DNA of 64,000 nt from contig CAMDQO010000002.1 in NCBI GenBank assembly GCA_945906105.1, positions 62,001 through 126,000 on the forward strand, given 5' to 3'. Of the stretch, positions 7,435 to 15,357 are shown one piece after another. The stretch comes from Novosphingobium sp. Chol11. GTDB lineage: Bacteria; Pseudomonadota; Alphaproteobacteria; Sphingomonadales; Sphingomonadaceae. Position 1 is the first letter of the stretch. Each line of letters begins with the position of its first letter. The notes beneath the pieces are model-generated. The model was given only the letters and a program-made list of their open reading frames with translations. It had not been told where the DNA came from and did not search any database. The translations under genes were made by a program, and so were the position numbers.

Positions 7435-8613
7435 ATGAACACCCAAATCGCACCCGAAATCCTGACCTACCTTGCGCCGCTTGAAGGTGCGGTGGCGAAC
7501 CTTGCGGACACCTGGCATCCCGAAGACCCGGCATACCGCGCCGATGTCTATCGCCAGACGATGACCAGTCTCTCCTATGCCTATTTCATGTATTTCTACG
7601 CCGATGCCGAGCATCCTGACTGGGCACCGCTGTGGAACCCTGTCTATACGCTCCAGCCCAACCCGGACGACATATACATCCAGTCACCGATCCGGGGTGA
7701 TCTGATTTACCGCGTCTCGGGCAATCGGGGAACGTGCAAGATCCTGTCGTTCACCACGCAGGCAGCGCTTTCGGGAACGGTCGATGCCATGCCGGTGCCC
7801 AATGGCCACAACGAGATCGATTGCGACGATTTCGGCATCAAGCTGGGTGAGGACTTTGAAATCGTGTTCAGCGCGGTGCGGCCCGCTGGATATAAAGGCC
7901 ACTGGGCGCCGCTCCACCCCGCCGCGCGCGGGATGTATCTGCGCTACCGGATGTATGACTGGAACCACGAGACCGATCCGCAACTGGCCATCGAATGCCT
8001 CAGCCCGGTCGGCCACAAGAAGCGCTACAAACCCGAGGAAATTACCCACCGCATTGAAGAAATGGCCAAGTTCCCGGCGCGCAAGACCAAGCTTTACTAC
8101 CCGATGCAGAACGGCGTGAAGGAACGCGTCGGCTTCAATATTTTCGAGCCGGTCCGCTATCCCGGCGCGCTGGTCAAGCAGACCTATTGGCCCGCCTGTT
8201 TCCAGCTGGCAGCGGATGAGGCGCTGATCATCGAGACAGAAATTCCGAACCGCGCGCCCTACTGGAACATCCAGCTCAACGATCCCTATTTCAACGCGCT
8301 CGAATATGTCTATCGCCTCTCCAGCACCAATGGGGCGATGGCCACGCTGTCCAGTGACGGGAAATATCGCGGCGTCATCGCGCTGACCGATCCCGGCGTG
8401 CCCAACTGGCTCGATCCGGCAGGCTACATGGAGGGCGGCATCTATGGCCGCTGGTATGATTGCGATTCAGAGCCGGTGCCGACGATCAAGCGCGTCAAGC
8501 TGGCCGATCTTCGCCGGCATCTCCCCGCCGACACACCGATCATCACCGCGCCGCAACGCGCCGAGGAACTGCGCGTGCGGGTGCGCGCCTGCCAACGTCG
8601 GCGGCGGTGGTAG
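7435..8613 (+). CDS. DUF1214 domain protein
   Basis: A 392-residue protein with a C-terminal DUF1214 domain. The recognisable segments are a Trp-Asn-Ile-Gln-Leu motif, LEYVYRLSSTNG, and VPNWLDPAGY followed by YGRWYDCDSEP. No catalytic residues are established for the family as far as I know. There is no signal peptide, so it is probably cytosolic. The ATG at 7435 has GAGAGGA nine bases upstream. It follows the P450 gene on the same strand, and DUF1214 proteins recur in sphingomonad and actinobacterial catabolic clusters, so a role in the same pathway is inferred. The Arg-rich tail (RACQRRRRW) is unusual. Confidence 0.82.
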   Translation: MNTQIAPEILTYLAPLEGAVANLADTWHPEDPAYRADVYRQTMTSLSYAYFMYFYADAEHPDWAPLWNPVYTLQPNPDDIYIQSPIRGDLIYRVSGNRGTCKILSFTTQAALSGTVDAMPVPNGHNEIDCDDFGIKLGEDFEIVFSAVRPAGYKGHWAPLHPAARGMYLRYRMYDWNHETDPQLAIECLSPVGHKKRYKPEEITHRIEEMAKFPARKTKLYYPMQNGVKERVGFNIFEPVRYPGALVKQTYWPACFQLAADEALIIETEIPNRAPYWNIQLNDPYFNALEYVYRLSSTNGAMATLSSDGKYRGVIALTDPGVPNWLDPAGYMEGGIYGRWYDCDSEPVPTIKRVKLADLRRHLPADTPIITAPQRAEELRVRVRACQRRRRW

Positions 8614-8665
8614 GCGGGTTCGGAGACGGTGATTCAGATTAATCGCAAATAGCCTAACATAGCAG

Positions 8666-8679
8666 ATCGTCCAGACGAT
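8666..8679. promoter_or_regulatory. Palindrome upstream of AraC gene
   Basis: ATCGTC-CA-GACGAT, perfect 6-bp arms, in the 146-bp gap between the DUF1214 gene and the araC-type gene. It could be a regulator binding site or a small mRNA hairpin. No T-run follows. Confidence 0.35.
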
Positions 8680-8759
8680 TGGTAAATTGCTTGCCTGATA
8701 ATCACTGCGCGCCAATAGTGACAGAAACGGGAATAGCCCGAAACACAAGGCGAAAAGCC

Positions 8760-9776
8760 ATGGATGAAAATGGGGAGAACAGGGAAGGTGGCGATGCCCG
8801 CCGTGGCGGCTGGTCACTTTCCGAATTTCTCAATCTGCTCGATCTGCGCGGCCAGACTTGGTGCATCGTCGAATTGCGTGGGTCCGCCGGGTTCAACCTG
8901 CCGGGTGACGATGGCGTAACCTTTTATGGCGTCACCAAGGGCCATGTCCGCATCGCCGGCGTTTCAGGCGGCACGCTTGAACTGGGCAAAGGCCAGGTGC
9001 AGATCATCCTTTCGGGAGAGGCCCATGCCGTGCGCACCGCGCCTGACAGCCCCAGTGCCGTGCTCGATTTTCTGCGCCACGATCAGACCGTCGATACCCC
9101 GCCAACCTTCACCATCGGCAAAGGTGAACTGACCGCGCGGTTGCTCTGCGCGCGGCTTAAGGTCAATTGGCCCGGTGGTCTCAGGCGAGCAGCCATGCCA
9201 TCCGCCATGCTGATCGGCGGCGATCTGCAAGGCGGCAGCATCAATGCAGCCCGGATAGAAACCTTTCAGACCTTTTCGACCGGCCCCGGCTCCACCGCCC
9301 TGCTCACGCGCCTCGCTTCGATGCTGCTGGCGCTGGCACTGCGCAACCATCCCCATTGCCCACTGCTGTTCCGCATGTCGGCGGCCAATGATCCGATTGC
9401 CAATGCGCTGCAATTTGTCGATGCCGATCTCGCCGCCAACTGGAGCGTCGAGCGCATGGCCCGCAAGGTTGGCATGAGCCGGTCAAGCTTTGCCGCGCGG
9501 TTTACCACGGAAGCCGGGCAGACGCCGATGGAACTGCTGACCGAGCGTCGAATGCAGGCGGCGGCTAAAATGCTGCGACAGGGCAGCCTCAAGATCACTG
9601 AGATCAGCGCCCGCGTCGGCTATCAATCCGAAGCCGCTTTCAGCCGCAGGTTCACGCGCTTTTTCGGCCATTCACCCGGCCAGATGCGCGGGCGAAAAGG
9701 CGATGAGCAAAGTGCTGGCGGCTGGCAGAGCTTTCTGACCGCCGAAAATCCCGCATCACTTGCTGTAACGCATTGA
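8760..9776 (+). CDS. AraC family transcriptional regulator (cupin N-terminus)
   Basis: A 338-residue regulator with an N-terminal cupin-like sensor (about 20-200) and a C-terminal double helix-turn-helix of the HTH_18 type (about 225-325). The HTH segments are WSVERMARKVGMSRSSFAARF and the second helix pair around ITEISARVGYQSEAAFSRRF. I start it at the ATG at 8760; an upstream in-frame TTG would add 27 unlikely residues. It is followed 16 bases later by the DUF3237 gene. It may respond to a pathway intermediate and activate flanking catabolic genes. Confidence 0.92.
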   Translation: MDENGENREGGDARRGGWSLSEFLNLLDLRGQTWCIVELRGSAGFNLPGDDGVTFYGVTKGHVRIAGVSGGTLELGKGQVQIILSGEAHAVRTAPDSPSAVLDFLRHDQTVDTPPTFTIGKGELTARLLCARLKVNWPGGLRRAAMPSAMLIGGDLQGGSINAARIETFQTFSTGPGSTALLTRLASMLLALALRNHPHCPLLFRMSAANDPIANALQFVDADLAANWSVERMARKVGMSRSSFAARFTTEAGQTPMELLTERRMQAAAKMLRQGSLKITEISARVGYQSEAAFSRRFTRFFGHSPGQMRGRKGDEQSAGGWQSFLTAENPASLAVTH

Positions 9777-9792
9777 GAGGATGATTGGCCGC

Positions 9793-10230
9793 ATGAGTGG
9801 ATTGCCGCAGGCAGAACTGATGTTCGAAATCGAGGTGGAATGCTCAGCCCCCGTGGACATGGGTGTGATCGATGGCGGCAAGGCCCGGATGATCCCGATA
9901 ACCGGCGGGCGGGCTTTTGGCCCCAAGCTCAATGGCGAAGTGCTTCCCGGCGCTGACTGGTCAATCATGCGCGACACTGGCGTGGCGACAGTTGAGGCAC
10001 GCTATGCACTGAAGGCCGACGACGGCACGATCATCCAGATTTTCAACGCTGCCACCACACAAGTCGGCCGCCCGCGCGAAGACGGGGTGATGATGATCAC
10101 CACCCCGCGCTTCATCGCTCCCGATGGCCCGCACGCCTGGCTGAACCACGGGGTTTATGTCGGCACGCTGATTCCCGACATGACCGGTGGCGGCTTAGCC
10201 GTGAAGATCGGCGTGTTCCGGATGAGCTGA
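9793..10230 (+). CDS. DUF3237 family protein
   Basis: A 145-residue single-domain protein of the DUF3237 family, recognised by the order MFEIEVECS, MIPITGGRAFGPKL and GADWSIMRDTGVATVEARYAL. The family has no firmly assigned reaction that I know of, but its members often sit in aromatic or terpenoid catabolic clusters. Two starts are possible. The ATG at 9781 abuts GAGAGG with no spacer, so the ATG at 9793 is preferred. It sits 16 bases behind the AraC gene and probably shares its transcript. Confidence 0.82.
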   Translation: MSGLPQAELMFEIEVECSAPVDMGVIDGGKARMIPITGGRAFGPKLNGEVLPGADWSIMRDTGVATVEARYALKADDGTIIQIFNAATTQVGRPREDGVMMITTPRFIAPDGPHAWLNHGVYVGTLIPDMTGGGLAVKIGVFRMS

Positions 10231-10254
10231 TTCCTCTCCCCGAAGGGGGAGGAA
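10231..10254. terminator. Bidirectional terminator-like hairpin
   Basis: TTCCTC-TCCCC-GAA-GGGG-GAGGAA forms a near-perfect hairpin between two convergent genes. It begins with the first base after the DUF3237 stop and ends three bases before the amidohydrolase stop. There is no long T-tract. Its arms resemble the 873-999 repeat. Confidence 0.6.
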
Positions 10255-10257
10255 TGC

Positions 10258-11460
10258 TTAAACCGTAATTCCATACAGCTTTGCCGAATTCAGACTGAGC
10301 ACCTTGCAGCGTTCCTCATGCGTCAGTTCGCTGATCCGCGCTTCCAGATTGTCGATCGGATAGAGCGATGTCGGGTGCGGGAAATCCGTTTCGAACAGGC
10401 AGTTATCGACTCCGACGCGGCGCACCATTTCGGCCATGCTCTTGCCCTTTTCGAACCAGAAGCAGGCGTGAAAATTGCTGCGGAAATATTCCGACGGCGC
10501 CTTTTCAAAGCCCTTGGTCTCGGCAATTTCGGCGAGCTGGTAATCGAGCGCTTCCAGCAGGAACGGCACCCAGCCGATGCCGCTTTCGACCGAGACGAAT
10601 TGCAGACCCTTGAACCGGTCGAGGATGCCCGAATAGATCAGGTTCGACATCACCGCGCCGTTATTGAAAAAGATCATCGCACCCGAAATGCCCGAGCGCA
10701 GATCGCGGGTCAACGAAGGCCAGCCCTGCTTGCCCATCCAGTCAATCGCGGTTTCAGACGCGCCGATATGGAAGTTCACCGGCAGTTTCTTGTCCTCACA
10801 CACTTCCCACAGCGGGAACCAGTGCTCGGTGCCGAGATCAGGAATCTGGTTCCCGTCCTCGTCCTTGCTGGTGTGCGGATCAGAATTGATGTTGATGCCC
10901 TTGAGCCCCATGGCGATGCAGCGCTCGGTCTCCTTGACGGCTTGGCGAACGTCCCACCAGGGCAGCAGCGCCATCGGGAACAGGCGCTGGCCGCTTTCTT
11001 CCTGTAGCTCAGCCATGGCATCATTGTAGATCTGCACACAGGCGAGCCGCAGTTCGGGATCGACACGCGCCGAAGCCTGTCCGCCAAAGCCGAGGATGTT
11101 GGGATAGACGATCTGGGCATAAATCCCCGCCTCATCCATCACAGCCAGCCGGTCTTTCACATTGGACGAGCCGCTGTGGACGTCCTCGAACTGCAATTTC
11201 AGGAACTTGTCGAGATCGCGGACCTTGCCGCCCTCTTTCAGCACCGAACTGTTGGGATGGGCACCGGTGCCGATCGACTGGTTGCCGTCAATCACCCATG
11301 AGCGTGTGCCATCCAGCATCTTTACCTGCGGCACAGAATCCTTGAACTTGGCCGGCGCGCGCTTGGTCCACAGATCGTGCGGTTCGGTCAGGTGCGTGTC
11401 GGCATCAATGATCTTGATGGTTGATTTCGCGTCTGGGCGTTCGAGTGCCGCGCTGGCCAT
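10258..11460 (-). CDS. Amidohydrolase (ACMSD-like, Amidohydro_2)
   Basis: A 400-residue TIM-barrel metal hydrolase or decarboxylase related to ACMSD and gamma-resorcylate decarboxylase. The N-terminal IIDADTHLTEPHDLW (residues 18-31), the central NFHIGAS and the C-terminal FETDFPHP carry the likely metal and catalytic residues. I start it at the ATG at 11460, where GGAG lies six bases upstream; a longer in-frame reading to 11553 lacks family similarity. It is the last of the minus-strand series running from 19741. Decarboxylation or hydrolysis of a ring-derived acid is plausible but unproved. Confidence 0.9.
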   Translation of the reverse strand: MASAALERPDAKSTIKIIDADTHLTEPHDLWTKRAPAKFKDSVPQVKMLDGTRSWVIDGNQSIGTGAHPNSSVLKEGGKVRDLDKFLKLQFEDVHSGSSNVKDRLAVMDEAGIYAQIVYPNILGFGGQASARVDPELRLACVQIYNDAMAELQEESGQRLFPMALLPWWDVRQAVKETERCIAMGLKGININSDPHTSKDEDGNQIPDLGTEHWFPLWEVCEDKKLPVNFHIGASETAIDWMGKQGWPSLTRDLRSGISGAMIFFNNGAVMSNLIYSGILDRFKGLQFVSVESGIGWVPFLLEALDYQLAEIAETKGFEKAPSEYFRSNFHACFWFEKGKSMAEMVRRVGVDNCLFETDFPHPTSLYPIDNLEARISELTHEERCKVLSLNSAKLYGITV

Positions 11461-11566
11461 GTCAGTCTCCTCTATGTGCAGCCTGACTAGACCCGCCAGC
11501 CGCACAGGCCAATCGCCGCCAGCCCGCGCACCCTGCCCTATCGTCCAGCCCAAACGTCAACGGAGC

Positions 11567-12592
11567 TCAAGCTGGACAGGCGAGCGCTTCATCCAGACTT
11601 TCGAGCAGCTTTGGCACTTCGGCCAGCGCGCGCAAGGCATCGTTGAGATGGGTGCAGCCCTGCGGCCCGCGCAACTGATCCAGCACCGATTCGCGGATCT
11701 GAGGCAGTGGTGTGCCGATCAGGCGCTTGGCATTGGGGATCGCGCCGGGGCATTCGCCAAACGGCAGCACGCGCGGTTCCGGCTCAAGACTGTCAATGCA
11801 ATGCGTCACGGGATCGATGCTGGCGCGGACGATATATTCATGCAACGCCGCCCGCCCGCCTTCGCGGCGCGCTGCGCTGTCCTGAAATGAAGCTTCGATG
11901 CCGACGGAGCCATCGTGCTCACGCCAGACATCGATCCGGCGCGCACGGCGGAATGACAGGCCATCATGCTCGGGGAAGGCGTGCCAGCCGCCCGGATCGG
12001 CCGGATTGCGCAGCTCAAACCCGTCGGCCATCGGTGTATCGGTCATCTGGCTGCGATCCTGCAGCGCGCTCGATCCGGGACGGAAACCCCAGCAGACGCC
12101 TTCGCGGTCCTGAAACTTGGCCAGCTGTTCGGGCGGCATCAATTCAATCATCCGGTCCAGCCAGTCCGCCTCCCACTGCGACAAGGCCCAGCTGGAAACG
12201 AGGCTGGTGCCCGAAATGTCATCGAGCAGCAGATAGAGCGGTGAAGCCTCGGCAATCAGCTGCGGCACCGCTTCGCGCAGCACCATTCGAAGGTGCCCGC
12301 CGCCACGTTCTCCAACCAGCTTTGCCAGACCGGCAGGTGCGGGATCGGCGCTGATTGCCGTGATCGCGCGATCATTGCTGATCTGCGCAGTCATGCTCGC
12401 CTCGGCCCGGATGATGTCATCCCCGCCATCGGCGCCACGCGCGATAATATCACGGGCACGCCCTTCCATGGTGCGCGGCCCCATCGGGCCTTCCGTCCAT
12501 ATCACATCAATGCTGGTGGTGCGGCGGATCGAGGCGGGGCGGCGGACCGGTGAAGGATTGGCGCTGGAGCGCATTGGCGGCGGAATGTTCAT
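11567..12592 (-). CDS. DUF2889 family protein
   Basis: A 341-residue protein whose C-terminal two thirds match the DUF2889 pattern: a charged RARRIDVWRE segment, GIEASFQDSAAR, a HEYIV segment, then RVLPFGECPGAIPNA and GCTHLNDALRALAEVP. The conserved ECP and THLND motifs may be functional residues, but no reaction is established as far as I know. It overlaps the MFS transporter stop by four bases (ATGA) and is therefore translationally coupled to it. DUF2889 proteins recur in sphingomonad catabolic clusters with SnoaL and CoA enzymes. The first 30 residues are low-complexity (Pro/Arg/Ser) and a later start is possible. Confidence 0.82.
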   Translation of the reverse strand: MNIPPPMRSSANPSPVRRPASIRRTTSIDVIWTEGPMGPRTMEGRARDIIARGADGGDDIIRAEASMTAQISNDRAITAISADPAPAGLAKLVGERGGGHLRMVLREAVPQLIAEASPLYLLLDDISGTSLVSSWALSQWEADWLDRMIELMPPEQLAKFQDREGVCWGFRPGSSALQDRSQMTDTPMADGFELRNPADPGGWHAFPEHDGLSFRRARRIDVWREHDGSVGIEASFQDSAARREGGRAALHEYIVRASIDPVTHCIDSLEPEPRVLPFGECPGAIPNAKRLIGTPLPQIRESVLDQLRGPQGCTHLNDALRALAEVPKLLESLDEALACPA

Positions 12593-13824
12593 GCCGTGCC
12601 TCTGCCCGCTTCCGCACGATCAGGCAAACGCAGAAACAGGAAGCTGCCGAACAGCACCAGTCCCGAGGTGAGCCACAGGAACGGCGTGAAGGTGTCATAG
12701 ATGGCCAGCAGTCTGCTGTTGAGCAAGACGCCGCTGATCGATGCAATGTACAGCGCGCAATAGCACATGCCGAGCGCCGTTCCGAACACCTCGATGCGGA
12801 AAAAGCGACCGACCAGGAACGACAGCAAGTCACCCTCAGCCCCCACAGTTACGCCGACGAGGAACACTGCGGCGGCAATGACCCAGCCGCTGTCGAGAGG
12901 ACTGGCGAGCAGGGCCAGACCGAATGCCGGGAGCACCATCGACACCGTAGCGACGATCCGCGCCGGATAATGATCAAGCGCAAGTCCGCAAGTGATCCGG
13001 CCGATCAGCGTCCCCAGCGAATAGATCTGCAGCATCCGCGCCGCTGCCATCGGATCAAATCCCTGCTCCTTGATAAGCAGGACGAATTGCGAGCCGTGGA
13101 GCGGAGTGTGGATCGTCGTGAGCAAAACCCCGGCGAAGATCGTCCAGAAAACTTTGCTACCCAGAACTTCACGGAAGTGCCGCTCCTTGGGCGTGCCCAC
13201 AGAAGCCTTGGCGCGGACCGGCGCAACCCCGCATCCGGGCGGGATCAGGGCAATAGCCGCCAGGCCGCCGATGAGGACAAATATGGCCAGCGCATTGTAG
13301 CCGGCCCTCCAGCCGTGTTCCGCAATGTAATCGGTTATGAACGGCGGCGCGATGATGCCCGTCAGCGCCGGTGCGCTCATCACGATGGTCAGCGCCAGCC
13401 CCCTCGCGTTTTCAAACTTATCGACGATCAGGCGCGTGTAGGTCACCGGGCTGGTCAGGCAGCCGACCATGAGAATGCCCGCGGAACAGGCGAAATAGTA
13501 ACGGAAATCGCCCTTCAGGAATGAAAACAGATAGATCACGATCGGCAGCAGCAAGACGCCAGCCAGCGCCATCCGCTTGGCACCGAACCGGTCAGTGAGC
13601 CGGCCAGCGATCGGCATGGTTGGCAGTGTCACCAGCATGGTGAAGCCGATCAGCGCAAAGGTCGATCGCGCCCAGCCAAAATCCTTGATCAGGAACGGCG
13701 CAAAGATGCTGGTGATGTAGGAGAACATCTGCAGCCCCACCGCCATGCCCAGACTGGCCGCTGCCAGCACCCGCCAGTTACGCCGCAATTCGCCCAGATA
13801 TTCGCCTTCAACGGCCACCGGCAT
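12589..13824 (-). CDS. MFS transporter
   Basis: A 411-residue major facilitator with about 12 hydrophobic segments and the loop 2-3 signature GRLTDRFGAKR. It resembles monocarboxylate/oxalate-type MFS proteins that import organic acids with protons. I place the start at 13824 (MPVAVEGEYLG) with GGGG just upstream; the longer in-frame reading to 14043 runs into the inverted repeat of the MITE and is not credible. The gene is coupled to the DUF2889 gene. Its position suggests uptake of the cluster's substrate or export of an intermediate. Confidence 0.9.
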   Translation of the reverse strand: MPVAVEGEYLGELRRNWRVLAAASLGMAVGLQMFSYITSIFAPFLIKDFGWARSTFALIGFTMLVTLPTMPIAGRLTDRFGAKRMALAGVLLLPIVIYLFSFLKGDFRYYFACSAGILMVGCLTSPVTYTRLIVDKFENARGLALTIVMSAPALTGIIAPPFITDYIAEHGWRAGYNALAIFVLIGGLAAIALIPPGCGVAPVRAKASVGTPKERHFREVLGSKVFWTIFAGVLLTTIHTPLHGSQFVLLIKEQGFDPMAAARMLQIYSLGTLIGRITCGLALDHYPARIVATVSMVLPAFGLALLASPLDSGWVIAAAVFLVGVTVGAEGDLLSFLVGRFFRIEVFGTALGMCYCALYIASISGVLLNSRLLAIYDTFTPFLWLTSGLVLFGSFLFLRLPDRAEAGRGTA

Positions 13825-14002
13825 GTCCCCACCACATCTTGTTATTTGCGCCAAGTGTTGACGCAAAGCCGCGCTTTGTCGAGCCGCGCTGCCGCCGACA
13901 GACATGGCCGATGATCCACAATGGGCATTGAGCGTGGGGACGATGCCAGCCAGAACAAGCGGGCGTTTATCGAGTATCGAAGCCGGAGTGGCGGGAGAGT
14001 TA

Positions 14003-14290
14003 GGGTCAGGACCTATTAACCGCACCTTCGAGGTTTGAGTCAAAATGGCTCAGTGCAAGGAAGGAAGGCGCAGTAATATGCGGATATTTCAAGGCTTCCT
14101 GACGCAGCAATTTTATCCTGAGCTTCGCCGAAGGGGGGCCATTTTGGCCAAATCCCTAAGGGACGCCAGAAAGGCTTCCATCTCAGACAGAAATACCCTT
14201 GGAAAGGCAATAAGCCTTCCCGGCGGGAATTTCCGCCCGATATGTTCGCCATTCTGACGCCTCGAAGGTGCGGTTAATAGGTCCTGACCC
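14003..14290. mobile_element. MITE-like element with 31-bp perfect terminal inverted repeats
   Basis: The ends (14003-14033 and 14260-14290) are exact reverse complements, beginning GGGTCAGGACCTATTAACCG. Each is flanked by TA (14001-14002 and 14291-14292), which fits a TA target duplication as in IS630/Tc1-mariner elements. The 226-bp interior has no credible transposase, so this is non-autonomous. It lies between the PPOX gene and the MFS gene. The right TA plus the element's last base form the TAG stop of the PPOX gene; removing the element and one TA would restore TAA at the same codon. Confidence 0.75.
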
Positions 14291-14757
14291 TAAGGCCCAA
14301 CCCCGCCCAGCTTGTGGTGATCCCAGCTCACCACCTTTTCGGGATGCACGACAACGACGACGCGCTTTTCCGCCATCTTCGCCGTCTGTGCATCGAGCGC
14401 CTCTGTCGACAGATCGGGGAAATGGTGGCCTATCAGCAGCCGCATCAGATCGAACAGGCGCGGGTTTTCCGTGACGATCTCGGCCCGGCCATTGACCGAA
14501 ACACCGCGCAGCGTGCCATAGGTCGTGCCGTCCTCGGCGAGCACCGCCACGCGCGGATCGCGCTCAAGATTCACCACTTTTTGCGATTTGCCATAGGTTT
14601 CGAACATCAACATGCCCTCATGCACCGCGAACCACACGGTGGTGAGGTGCGGTTCGCCATGCTTGCCCAGCGTTGCCACTTGCAGGTTCTGGGCAGAGGC
14701 GAGGAAGGCGGAAATCTCCGCCTCGCTCATGCGAACGATGTCTCGTGCTTTGGCCAT
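14290..14757 (-). CDS. PPOX-class (pyridoxamine 5'-phosphate oxidase-like) flavoprotein
   Basis: A 155-residue split beta-barrel protein expected to bind FMN, F420 or heme. Landmarks are the N-terminal VATLGKHGEPHLTTVWFA strand, KVVNLERDPRVAVL, and the C-terminal KVVSWDHHKLGG. The family often reduces unsaturated or aromatic substrates, but the specific role here is unknown. The start has AAGAGAT about six bases upstream. The stop codon TAG is built from the boundary of the MITE. It is followed downstream by the MFS-DUF2889 pair, now separated from it by that element. Confidence 0.87.
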   Translation of the reverse strand: MAKARDIVRMSEAEISAFLASAQNLQVATLGKHGEPHLTTVWFAVHEGMLMFETYGKSQKVVNLERDPRVAVLAEDGTTYGTLRGVSVNGRAEIVTENPRLFDLMRLLIGHHFPDLSTEALDAQTAKMAEKRVVVVVHPEKVVSWDHHKLGGVGP

Positions 14758-14815
14758 GTGTTATCTCTTGTTTGTTTCAAAAAGACTGAAACAGAAGCGG
14801 CACCAGTAAAACTAC

Positions 14816-15340
14816 TCAATCCCCGTCGCGTGCGTCAATCGCATTCAGGAAAGAAAGGTGCCCAGCCTGCGCTTCTCCCTTCAGCGAATCGTAAACCGTA
14901 TCGAAGCTGACGCCGGGAATCGTCTCCTTCACCCGGTCATTGCCAATGGACCAGACTACCCGGCAGACACGCTTGCGGATATGCCAGCCGGAGTGGAGCC
15001 GCGCCCATTCATCGTCATACCAGCCAGTGCCGTCCCACAGCGGACCACCCTCTGTGCCATGACGGATCAGCCGCCATGAGCCATAGGTCAGACTGTGGGC
15101 GCGATCACCCATCACCCGGACATTGTGATTGGTCATGACATGCTGTGTGGCATCAAACGGTGCGTGGAAGGCGGCGAAATCAGCTTTGAACTGTGCAAGG
15201 TTCTTCCAGTGCGCCGATCCGCCAAAATCGGCATCGACATATTCGGTGAACACCTGATCAAACAGATCCCAGCGCTGCGAATCGACGCCAAGGCCATAAA
15301 GGTTGAGCTTGCTGATGATCGCTTCATGGTCAGTCATCAT
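14816..15340 (-). CDS. NTF2/SnoaL-like protein 1
   Basis: A 174-residue alpha+beta barrel protein of the nuclear transport factor 2 superfamily (SnoaL_4-like). The N-terminus reads EAIISKLNLYGLGVDSQRW, then DLFDQVFTEYVDADFGG. Such proteins act as small-molecule isomerases, hydratases, epoxide hydrolases or cyclases, or as subunits of ring-hydroxylating dioxygenases; the reaction here is not evident. Two adjacent ATG codons (15340, 15337) follow AAGGAAG. It lies 17 bases downstream of the MaoC-type dehydratase gene and is likely co-transcribed. It is one of four NTF2-like genes in this series. Confidence 0.85.
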   Translation of the reverse strand: MMTDHEAIISKLNLYGLGVDSQRWDLFDQVFTEYVDADFGGSAHWKNLAQFKADFAAFHAPFDATQHVMTNHNVRVMGDRAHSLTYGSWRLIRHGTEGGPLWDGTGWYDDEWARLHSGWHIRKRVCRVVWSIGNDRVKETIPGVSFDTVYDSLKGEAQAGHLSFLNAIDARDGD

Positions 15341-15357
15341 TAAGAGCTTCCTTTGCT

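Noticed and set aside
13825-14043. N-terminal extension of the MFS transporter
   Set aside because: The extra 73 residues begin at the edge of the inverted-repeat element and are unlike transporter sequence; the ATG at 13824 fits the family start.
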